Source: a bacterium
GTDB taxonomy: Bacteria > UBA6262 > WVXT01
Reading direction: 5' to 3'
DNA: 39,659 nucleotides
NCBI GenBank assembly: GCA_011773355.1
Contig: WVXT01000057.1
Span: 1 to 39,659, forward strand
The notes under the pieces are model-generated. The model saw nothing but the letters and a program-made list of their open reading frames with translations. It made no database searches and had not been told where the DNA came from. Below, in pieces: positions 1 to 6,226 of this stretch (position 1 is the first letter of the stretch; the number at the start of each line of letters is the position of its first letter). Position numbers and translations under genes: made by a program.

Positions 1-5
1 ACGTT

Positions 6-12
6 CCTCCTT
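6..12 (-). promoter_or_regulatory. Shine-Dalgarno for a gene beyond the left edge
   Basis: Read on the minus strand, AAGGAGG lies at 12-6 and is followed by only five more bases before the window ends. This is a full-strength ribosome binding site, so another minus-strand gene probably starts just outside the window, downstream of cysK. The gene itself cannot be seen. Confidence 0.45.
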
Positions 13-30
13 ATTCGTCGGAACAGCGAC

Positions 31-60
31 CCTCCTTTCGCTTCGCTTCAGTCGGTGACC
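31..60 (-). repeat. RBS-containing intergenic repeat, copy A
   Basis: Thirty bases that match 14565-14594 at 26 of 30 positions without gaps. The invariant core on the minus strand is TGAAGCGAAGCG, followed after one variable base by AAGGAGG. In copy B that AAGGAGG is the ribosome binding site of dnaK. Here it lies downstream of cysK and no start codon follows at a suitable distance. It overlaps one arm of the hairpin at 51-75. Confidence 0.55.
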
Positions 61-75
61 TGCCTGCTCACCGAC
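51..75 (-). repeat. 8-bp perfect hairpin downstream of cysK
   Basis: GTCGGTGA at 51-58 is the exact reverse complement of TCACCGAC at 68-75, with a 9-base loop. It lies just 3' of the cysK stop. No T-run follows on the minus strand, so it is not a typical intrinsic terminator. It may stabilise the mRNA 3' end or be part of the adjoining repeat. Confidence 0.5.
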
Positions 76-95
76 CGACCAATGTCTGGAAACAG

Positions 96-1028
96 CTACT
101 TCTCCTGGAAAAGGGGTGTGCTTAAATAGCGCTCACCAAAATCTGGCAGGATAACCACAATCAGCTTGTTCTTATTCTCCGGGCGTTTAGCTACTTCCAG
201 AGCTGCATAAGCTGCTGCCCCTGAGGAGATTCCAGAGAAGATGCCTTCTTCTTGAGCCAATCTTCGCGAAATTCTCATAGCCTGTTCATCGGTTACTTTA
301 AAAACCTCGTCAATGATATTTGCGTTCAGAACTTCGGGGATGAAGCCCGCTCCGATTCCCTGAATCTTATGGGGACCCGGCTTACCTCCAGATAGAACAG
401 GAGAATTAGCAGGCTCAACAGCAATTGCCTTAAACGAAGGCTTTCTCTTTTTTATAACTTCAGCTACACCAGTAATTGTCCCGCCAGTACCTACTCCAGA
501 AACCAGTATATCTACCTTTCCCCCGGTATCTCTCCATATCTCTTCCGCAGTAGTCTTCCGGTGAATCTCAGGATTGGCAGGATTTTTAAACTGTTGAGGC
601 ATAAAAGAATTGGAAGTCTTCTCTACTAACTCTTCTGCTTTCTTTACTGCCCCTTTCATTCCTTCGGCACCTGGAGTCAAAATCAACTCCGCTGCAAAAG
701 CTTTCAGGAGAGCTCTCCTTTCCAGGCTCATCGTTTCCGGCATAGTAAGTATCAATTTGTAACCTCTGGCTGCGCACACAAAGGCTAAGGCAATGCCGGT
801 GTTTCCGCTTGTGGGTTCAATGATAGTGGTCTTCCCCCGTTCAATCATCCCTTCTTTCTCAGCGGCATCAATCATCGCCACACCAATTCTGTCCTTCACG
901 CTCGACAGGGGATTGAAAGCTTCCAGTTTAGCCACTACTGTTGTCCCTAAACCCTTGGTGACTCTATTCAACTTCACCAGGGGTGTGTTGCCAATCGTCT
1001 CAGTGATGTTCTCATAAATCTTTCCCAT
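96..1028 (-). CDS. cysK: Cysteine synthase (O-acetylserine sulfhydrylase, CysK type)
   Basis: A 310-residue fold-type II PLP enzyme, the usual CysK length. It would join a sulfur donor to O-acetyl-L-serine to make cysteine in the cytoplasm. Visible motifs are the PLP lysine in SSVKDR (K45), the TSGNTG substrate loop (72-77), the phosphate-binding GTGGT loop (179-183) and GISSGAA near 265-271. The start is backed by a strong AAAGGAGG site seven bases upstream. It is the last visible gene of the sulfur-carrier cluster, after a 95-nt AT-rich gap. In this setting the donor could be free sulfide or a carrier-protein thiocarboxylate, as with mycobacterial CysM. The family is certain; the donor is inference. 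Confidence 0.93.
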   Translation of the reverse strand: MGKIYENITETIGNTPLVKLNRVTKGLGTTVVAKLEAFNPLSSVKDRIGVAMIDAAEKEGMIERGKTTIIEPTSGNTGIALAFVCAARGYKLILTMPETMSLERRALLKAFAAELILTPGAEGMKGAVKKAEELVEKTSNSFMPQQFKNPANPEIHRKTTAEEIWRDTGGKVDILVSGVGTGGTITGVAEVIKKRKPSFKAIAVEPANSPVLSGGKPGPHKIQGIGAGFIPEVLNANIIDEVFKVTDEQAMRISRRLAQEEGIFSGISSGAAAYAALEVAKRPENKNKLIVVILPDFGERYLSTPLFQEK

Positions 1029-1123
1029 TTGTAACCTCCTTTTTATAATTTATTGATTTAGTAATAATTGTTTTTAATTTATGTTACCATTATTATCGGG
1101 TATCTTTTTAAAAAATTTTGTGC

Positions 1124-2272
1124 TTATGCGGAAATCTGAGTTAGACTATCTATGGCGAAATCGACCTCTTCTTTGGTATTAAAGTACCCTAAGCTGAAGC
1201 GAACTGTTCCCTCAGGGAAGGTTCCCAATTTCTTATGGGTATGGGGAGCGCAGTGCAAACCTGTGCGACAGGCAATGCCAAAAGACCCATCCAGAACTGC
1301 TCCTAACTCGGCGGGATTTAAGTCCTTTATATTAAATGAAACAGTTCCTATTCTCATTTTTCCATTCTGGGGACCATAAATTATTGCCTCTCTCATCCCG
1401 GACAATTTTTCTAAGAGATACTTTGTGAGTTCCATCTCCTGCTGTCTAATTTTTTCAATTCCCTCTTTCTGAATAAAAGTTATGCCTGCTCCTAAACCAG
1501 CGACCCCAACAGTATTAATTGTACCTCCTTCAAGTTTAAAGGGTAACTCTTCTGGTTGTAACTCGGATTCGGAATCCACACCACTTCCTCCTTCTCGCCA
1601 GGGTTCTAAATCTACTCTCGGTCCCACATATAAGCCGCCTGTTCCAGGAGGACCAAACAGAGCCTTATGGCCGGGAAAAGCCAAAAGATCTATATTATCC
1701 GTCTCTACATCAATGGGAATTACTCCAGCAGTCTGTGCTGCATCAACCATAAAAATAACACCTTTCTCCTTAGAAATCTTTCCAATTTCTCTAATAGGCT
1801 GTAGACTACCAATAACATTAGAGCCATGTACAACCACAACCAGCCTTGTTTTAGGGGTGAAAGCATTACGGAGTTCTTCTAAATCAACAAATCCATCCTC
1901 AGAGTGGTGGATTCTGGTTATAGTAATTATCCCCTTTTTAAATAAACCTTCTAAGGGTCTGGAGACAGAATTGTGTTCCAAATAAGTGGTAATCACATGG
2001 TCTCCTTTTCTCAATAACCCTTTGATTCCTATATTCAGTGAGTCAGTGCAGTTGAGCGTGAAGATAATTCTGCGATAGTCTTTTATGCTGAAAAATTGAG
2101 CTATCTGGTAGCGTGTCTCCTCAATTATTCTCTCAGCACCCACCGCCATGCGATGGCCAGCCCGGCCAGGATTGGCTCCCCATTTCCGTATGAATTCATC
2201 CATCTTTCTATAGACACTTACTGGTTTTGGCCAGGAAGTAGCCGCATTATCGAAGTATATAGTTCTTTTCAT
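1124..2272 (-). CDS. Cysteine desulfurase-like class V aminotransferase
   Basis: A 382-residue PLP enzyme of the NifS/SufS/CsdA superfamily, most like the group annotated as cysteine desulfurase family proteins. It takes sulfur from cysteine as an enzyme persulfide. The PLP lysine is K203 in FPGHKALFGP, and the persulfide cysteine is C341 in RTGLHCAP, the form with a short loop like SufS. The N-terminal YFDNAATSWPKP motif is intact. It starts two bases after the thiF-like gene stops, with AGGA eight bases upstream. In context it is the likely sulfur source for the MoaD/ThiS-like carrier encoded upstream. Its physiological acceptor is inferred from neighbours only. Confidence 0.88.
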   Translation of the reverse strand: MKRTIYFDNAATSWPKPVSVYRKMDEFIRKWGANPGRAGHRMAVGAERIIEETRYQIAQFFSIKDYRRIIFTLNCTDSLNIGIKGLLRKGDHVITTYLEHNSVSRPLEGLFKKGIITITRIHHSEDGFVDLEELRNAFTPKTRLVVVVHGSNVIGSLQPIREIGKISKEKGVIFMVDAAQTAGVIPIDVETDNIDLLAFPGHKALFGPPGTGGLYVGPRVDLEPWREGGSGVDSESELQPEELPFKLEGGTINTVGVAGLGAGITFIQKEGIEKIRQQEMELTKYLLEKLSGMREAIIYGPQNGKMRIGTVSFNIKDLNPAELGAVLDGSFGIACRTGLHCAPHTHKKLGTFPEGTVRFSLGYFNTKEEVDFAIDSLTQISA

Positions 2273-2274
2273 TT

Positions 2275-3309
2275 TTATGTTCCTATATATTTTGCGTAAA
2301 GTCCTCTTGCCACAGAAAAATCATTGGTCCCTTTTATTATTGCACGGCTATCAGCAAAAAGACTGATTTCATATTGATTGATAGAAAACTTCAAAATATA
2401 CTTATTGAAAGTAACCTTCCCCAACTTTTTTAATCTCTCTGCAAGTTCTTTAAAATCAATCCAGGCAAACGATTTCTGAGTTATCTGTACTGCATTCCTT
2501 CCGCAAAGAGAAATTATCGATGAGCCTTGTTTATCCTCTAAGAATTCAAACTTTCTCTGTTTACAACAAAGACAGTCGAATTTATCCTTTCTATGCTTGA
2601 TGTTAAACTTCTCAAAGGAGCCTTCCCAGATATCAATCGTAATCAAATCTTTGTTTAATGTTTTAAACTTACCAGTTAGATATTTAATTGCTTCTGCTGT
2701 CTCAATTGCAGCAATAATATTGACAATCGGACTTATTACTCCTGCTGTGTCACAGGTTGGAGCCATCCCGGGTAAGGGGGCCGTATCAAAAAGGCAACGG
2801 AAACAGGGAGTCTTACCGGGAATGATATTCATCGTCAGCCCATAAGAGCCTACGCAGGAACCGTAAATCCAGGGAGTGTTTGCTTTTATACAGGCATCAT
2901 TCAACAGGAATCTTACTTCAAAATTATCCGTTCCATCTACCACAAGATTAGCGTCTTCAACAAAAGCCTCAACATTGGTGAAATTAACATCAGCAACTAC
3001 TGCTTCCAGCTTCACCTGGGAATTAATTTTTTTCAATTTCTCCATTGCAGCAATTGCTTTAGGAATGTTTCTTTTTACGTCTTCTTCATCGAAGAGAATT
3101 TGACGCTGCAAATTATCCAATTCCACGAAGTCCCTATCGATTATTTTCAATTCTCCTATCCCTGCACGCACGAGGTTATTGGCAATCACTGTTCCCAGAG
3201 CGCCACAGCCGATGAGAACAACTTTGCTGTGCCTGAGCTTCCTTTGGCCTTGTTCGCCAATTTCAGAAAATAGAATCTGTCTTGAATAGCGATTTAAATT
3301 TTTCTGCAT
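2275..3309 (-). CDS. ThiF/MoeB/HesA-family E1-like adenylyltransferase with C-terminal extension
   Basis: A 344-residue protein whose first 255 residues are a typical E1-like enzyme that adenylates the C-terminal glycine of a sulfur carrier. Visible are the nucleotide-binding GCGALG (34-39), the D-(x)5-DNLQRQ motif near 59-70, K84 of NIPKA, zinc ligands C169/C172 and C246/C249, and a candidate catalytic cysteine C186 in PTCDTAG. MoeB and ThiF are usually about 250 residues. Here an extra domain of about 85 residues follows the second zinc pair; it is not a rhodanese domain, since no CRxGxR-type active loop is seen. AGGAG lies nine bases before the start. Its partner is almost certainly the MoaD/ThiS-like protein two genes upstream. 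Confidence 0.9.
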   Translation of the reverse strand: MQKNLNRYSRQILFSEIGEQGQRKLRHSKVVLIGCGALGTVIANNLVRAGIGELKIIDRDFVELDNLQRQILFDEEDVKRNIPKAIAAMEKLKKINSQVKLEAVVADVNFTNVEAFVEDANLVVDGTDNFEVRFLLNDACIKANTPWIYGSCVGSYGLTMNIIPGKTPCFRCLFDTAPLPGMAPTCDTAGVISPIVNIIAAIETAEAIKYLTGKFKTLNKDLITIDIWEGSFEKFNIKHRKDKFDCLCCKQRKFEFLEDKQGSSIISLCGRNAVQITQKSFAWIDFKELAERLKKLGKVTFNKYILKFSINQYEISLFADSRAIIKGTNDFSVARGLYAKYIGT

Positions 3310-3332
3310 TTCTTCATGCTCCTATTAACTCT

Positions 3333-3572
3333 TTACTCCAATACGTCATGAGTAACCGGCTTAACTTTTATGCCTTTCTTCCTGAGCCACTCTACTGCCT
3401 TATCCAAAGTCTCATCATCGCCATCCAGTTGGATGACCAATTCTCCTGTGGTTTCAGTAACTCTTGCACGTCTGATGTTGAAGATAACATCAAATTTCTT
3501 GGACATTTCCCAGATAACCGGCTGCTTGACCAAATCTTCTGGAAAAATCAAATCGAGTTGTTTTTTAGACAT
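3333..3572 (-). CDS. Stand-alone NIL-domain protein
   Basis: A 79-residue protein that is little more than one NIL domain (ACT-like ferredoxin fold), the domain found at the C-terminus of methionine ABC importer ATPases (MetN) and in some homocysteine-synthesis proteins. A longer reading from a TTG at 3584 is possible, but the ATG at 3572 has GGAGGAGG two bases upstream, and the TTG would lie at the edge of that site, so I chose the ATG. It lies between the sulfur carrier and its E1 enzyme. A role in binding or sensing a sulfur amino acid, or in handling the carrier, is inference. There is no cysteine, so it cannot itself relay a persulfide. Confidence 0.8.
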   Translation of the reverse strand: MSKKQLDLIFPEDLVKQPVIWEMSKKFDVIFNIRRARVTETTGELVIQLDGDDETLDKAVEWLRKKGIKVKPVTHDVLE

Positions 3573-3599
3573 TGCCTCCTCCAATTATATTACAAGCTC

Positions 3600-3872
3600 T
3601 CATCCTCCAGCTATTGCGGGAACTATGGAAACATCGCTACCCTTGGTGATTTTAGTTTTAATCCCATCTTTAAAACGAACATCTTCTCCATTAACAAAGA
3701 TGTTAATGAAGCGACGAATCGCTTTACCATCGTAGATTCTCTCCTTTATACCCGGATATTTCCTATCCAGATCGGAGATCAAATCGATTAGGGTCTCTGC
3801 CTCTGTTTCTACCAGTGCCTGGTTTCCAGTCAGTTTCCTTAAAGGTGCAGGAATTTTAACCGTTGTAGCCAT
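3600..3872 (-). CDS. MoaD/ThiS-family ubiquitin-like sulfur carrier
   Basis: A 90-residue beta-grasp protein ending in Ala-Gly-Gly, the C-terminus that an E1-like enzyme adenylates and thiocarboxylates. The start at 3872 is preceded by AGGAGG with good spacing; the upstream in-frame extension of 11 residues (to 3905) covers that site and is less likely. The sequence contains the usual pattern of a hydrophobic strand, an acidic helix and FVNGEDVRF before the tail. It lies just downstream of the threonine synthase-like gene and upstream of the NIL and ThiF-like genes. It could be a CysO- or HcyS-like carrier for amino acid synthesis rather than molybdopterin MoaD, as no other molybdopterin gene is near. 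Confidence 0.88.
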   Translation of the reverse strand: MATTVKIPAPLRKLTGNQALVETEAETLIDLISDLDRKYPGIKERIYDGKAIRRFINIFVNGEDVRFKDGIKTKITKGSDVSIVPAIAGG

Positions 3873-3940
3873 CTTTTCCTCCTTATGTGAATCCCACCCC
3901 TTCAAAAATCAGGGTCTCAGGGGCTGGATGAATCAGCTTG

Positions 3941-5167
3941 TTACATTCGCTGAAACTCTTCGGTGAATGCTTTGAGAGTGGGGGCAATCTTTTTCGGTCT
4001 ACTCACTGCTTCCGAAACTGCTTCTTGAGTCTTAAGACCATTACCGGTTATGAAAGCAACAGTTAACTCGTCCTTTTTGATTCTCCCTGTTTGCGCTAAC
4101 TTTTTCAAAACCCCCACAGTTACGCCGCCAGCAGTTTCAGTAAATATTCCCTCAGTCTCCGCCAGAACTCTAATTCCCTCTATGATCTCTTCATCATTTA
4201 CCGTTTCAGCAAAACCGCCAGTCTCCTTCATTGTCTTCCAGGCATAGTAGCCATCAGCCGGATTCCCAATAGCTAAAGACTTGGCAATGGTGTTCGGCTT
4301 AACTGGCTTAACAATCTCTGAATTCTCCTTATATGCAGTGACAATCGGCGAACAACCTTCTGCTTGAGCTCCGGAAAATTTCGTTCTAACTTTTCCAATC
4401 AGTCCCAGCATATCGAATTCTTTCAACCCTTTATATATTTTTGTCATCAGGCAGCCAGAAGCCAGAGGAATAACCACATGCTCAGGAGCCTTCCAGCCAA
4501 GCTGTTCAGCAACTTCAAAACCCAAAGTCTTAGAACCTTCTGCATAATAAGGTCTAATGTTTATGTTGACAAAGGCCCAGGGGAAAGTATCTGCGATTTC
4601 ACTGCACAGGCGATTTACCTGGTCGTAGTTTCCTTCTACGCCAATCAAGTTAGGTTGATATATACCCGCTCCTATGATTTTACCTTTTTCCAGATCTACA
4701 GGAATAAACACGAAAGACTTTATCCCCGCATAAGCGCCATACGCTGAGACAGAACAAGCTAAATTCCCTGTGGATGCGCAGGCTACAGTATCGAATCCCA
4801 GCTCTACGGCTCTGGTTATTGCCACTGAAACTACTCTATCCTTAAAAGAATAGGTGGGATTTACCGCATCATTTTTTATATATAGCTTCTCTAAACCCAA
4901 CAATTTCCCTAAATTCCTAGCAGGTAAAAGGGGAGTGAATCCTTCCCCCAGGCTGATAACACTTTCTGTTTCCACAGGTAGTAACTCCCAGTAGCGCCAT
5001 TGTGAGTTTGGACCCGTTTTTATCTTCTCTTTGGAAATATGCGATTTAATCTGCTTATAATTATAGTCTACTTCCAAAGGGCCAAAGCAGAACTCACAGA
5101 CATAAATTGCCTTTGCCTGATATTTCCTTCCACATTCCTTACATTTTAAACCGCTTAGCTTCTCCAT
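3941..5167 (-). CDS. thrC: Threonine synthase-like PLP enzyme
   Basis: A 408-residue fold-type II PLP enzyme of the short threonine synthase class, with an N-terminal zinc ribbon (C9, C12, C24, C27) and the PLP lysine in SFKDR (K109). Threonine synthase converts O-phospho-L-homoserine and water to threonine and phosphate. It leads the sulfur-carrier operon, and no homoserine kinase or dehydrogenase gene is near. That context allows a second reading: an enzyme that accepts sulfur from the carrier and replaces the phosphate of O-phosphohomoserine to give homocysteine. The family call is firm; the alternative reaction is inference. It has a weak GGTGAG ribosome site and a structured leader. Confidence 0.87.
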   Translation of the reverse strand: MEKLSGLKCKECGRKYQAKAIYVCEFCFGPLEVDYNYKQIKSHISKEKIKTGPNSQWRYWELLPVETESVISLGEGFTPLLPARNLGKLLGLEKLYIKNDAVNPTYSFKDRVVSVAITRAVELGFDTVACASTGNLACSVSAYGAYAGIKSFVFIPVDLEKGKIIGAGIYQPNLIGVEGNYDQVNRLCSEIADTFPWAFVNINIRPYYAEGSKTLGFEVAEQLGWKAPEHVVIPLASGCLMTKIYKGLKEFDMLGLIGKVRTKFSGAQAEGCSPIVTAYKENSEIVKPVKPNTIAKSLAIGNPADGYYAWKTMKETGGFAETVNDEEIIEGIRVLAETEGIFTETAGGVTVGVLKKLAQTGRIKKDELTVAFITGNGLKTQEAVSEAVSRPKKIAPTLKAFTEEFQRM

Positions 5168-5207
5168 CTCTCACCAATTCTCAAAAATTCTGAAATCCCC
5201 GGAGTGT

Positions 5208-5244
5208 CCCGACTGGTGGGGACCAACTACCCCCACTTGTCAGG
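5208..5244 (-). promoter_or_regulatory. Stable hairpin in the thrC leader RNA
   Basis: On the minus-strand RNA, GTGGGG pairs with CCCCAC around a 9-base loop (5216-5221 with 5231-5236). A 2x2 internal loop is then closed by a second 6-bp helix (5208-5213 with 5239-5244). One pair of that outer helix is G-U on the minus-strand RNA but C-A on the other strand, which favours a minus-strand transcript. It lies 41 bases upstream of the thrC start. I see no U-run after it, and no T-box or SAM-riboswitch core sequence. Confidence 0.55.
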
Positions 5245-5315
5245 CTGCTGCTCAATCCCAAAGTTTCAACATTTTTAAAATAACTTGACTCTTTTGGTTA
5301 AGAATGTCTGGATAA

Positions 5316-5344
5316 ATTATAATATATATGACTTTCTTTGTCAA
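5316..5344 (-). promoter_or_regulatory. Perfect consensus sigma-A promoter for the sulfur-carrier operon
   Basis: Read on the minus strand, the -35 is TTGACA (5344-5339) and the -10 is TATAAT (5321-5316), separated by exactly 17 bases. Both hexamers match consensus at all positions. Transcription should start near 5309, leaving a leader of about 140 nt before thrC. Confidence 0.85.
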
Positions 5345-5376
5345 GTATAATTTTAAAATTTTTTATTCCTGTCCTG

Positions 5377-5412
5377 AATGGTCAAACTTCTATTATAGTA
5401 TTATAGACCATT
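5377..5412. repeat. Inverted repeat between lepB and the thrC promoter
   Basis: AATGGTC (5377-5383) and GACCATT (5406-5412) are perfect 7-base inverted arms around an AT-rich partly palindromic centre. It lies 40 bases past the lepB stop and could end or punctuate lepB transcription. The T-run directly after the second arm is on the plus strand, which does not suit a minus-strand terminator, so the role is unsure. Confidence 0.4.
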
Positions 5413-5451
5413 TTTCCTTGTATATACCTCCCATCTTTCTACGTATTAAAA

Positions 5452-6222
5452 TTACCTGATTATTCTGATTCTCTTGGGTGGCCAGTATAAGAAAAGTGCT
5501 TTTCCTTTGATACTCCCCCTGTCTAAGGGCCCCCAGAAACGGCTATCATAACTGTGGTCGCGGTTGTCACCCATGACAAAGTAGGAATTTTCCGGGACAA
5601 CAAGGGGAGAAAGATTGTCGCGATTCCTGTACATCACGGGTAACTGCCGGGAGTTGGGATAAACCTTTTCATCTCCATAAATAGCGTATTCTTCTTCCTG
5701 TACTTCACCGTTAACGTAAAGCCTCTTATCTTTTATCTCGATTGTATCTCCCGGCACACCGATACATCTCTTGATGAAATCCTTTTTGGGATCGAGGGGA
5801 AACTGGAATACGATTATTTCTCCCCGTCTCGGTTCCTGAAGGGGGAAGATATATTTCTTACTGAAGGGGAAATGTACTCCGTAAATAAATTTAGCTACAA
5901 AAATATGGTCGCCAATCTTAAATGTATTCATCATAGAACCGGAGGGTATTTTGAATGCCTGAATAATGAAAGACATTATTACCCATGCTAATACAACCGC
6001 TACAAGCCCGGTGTTCACCCACTCTCTGGCCACGTTAACTCTCTTAAGGAGCTTCTCCTTTGCCCTTTTGTTAATCCACCTTAGCAATAGCGTCTGCGCA
6101 CCCAGAATTCCGGCAACTATTATCATCTTCAGTTCGGTCTGCATCTCCGGCAACCTGAAGAAGATAAAAAGTACGGCTGCGACCGTAATCCCGGTGCTTA
6201 GATAATACAGAATGTGCGCCAT
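5452..6222 (-). CDS. lepB: Signal peptidase I
   Basis: A 256-residue inner-membrane serine protease that removes signal peptides from exported proteins. Hydrophobic segments lie near residues 6-22, 32-48 and 71-90. They are followed by the catalytic serine in IPSGSMM (S96), the general-base lysine in FIKRCIGVPGD (K151), and the GDNRDHSYDSR box near the C-terminus. I chose the ATG at 6222 because GAGGAGG lies nine bases upstream; the alternative GTG at 6240 would sit on that site. The ribosome site lies inside the 3' end of lepA, so the two are probably translationally coupled. Confidence 0.93.
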   Translation of the reverse strand: MAHILYYLSTGITVAAVLFIFFRLPEMQTELKMIIVAGILGAQTLLLRWINKRAKEKLLKRVNVAREWVNTGLVAVVLAWVIMSFIIQAFKIPSGSMMNTFKIGDHIFVAKFIYGVHFPFSKKYIFPLQEPRRGEIIVFQFPLDPKKDFIKRCIGVPGDTIEIKDKRLYVNGEVQEEEYAIYGDEKVYPNSRQLPVMYRNRDNLSPLVVPENSYFVMGDNRDHSYDSRFWGPLDRGSIKGKALFLYWPPKRIRIIR

Positions 6223-6226
6223 TTGT

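Noticed and set aside
51-75. Hairpin downstream of cysK as an intrinsic terminator
   Set aside because: The stem is perfect but no T-run follows on the minus strand.
3600-3905. Molybdopterin MoaD role for the sulfur carrier
   Set aside because: No moaA, moaC, moaE or mog gene lies nearby, and the neighbours are amino-acid and sulfur enzymes. It cannot be fully excluded from sequence alone.
5168-5309. A known riboswitch (SAM, T-box) or a leader peptide in the thrC leader
   Set aside because: No T-box or SAM core sequence is seen. The only short frame is six codons, without Thr, Cys or Met runs, so attenuation by a leader peptide is not supported.
5377-5412. Plus-strand terminator
   Set aside because: The hairpin is followed by a T-run on the plus strand, but there is no plus-strand gene to terminate, so it is listed only as an inverted repeat.
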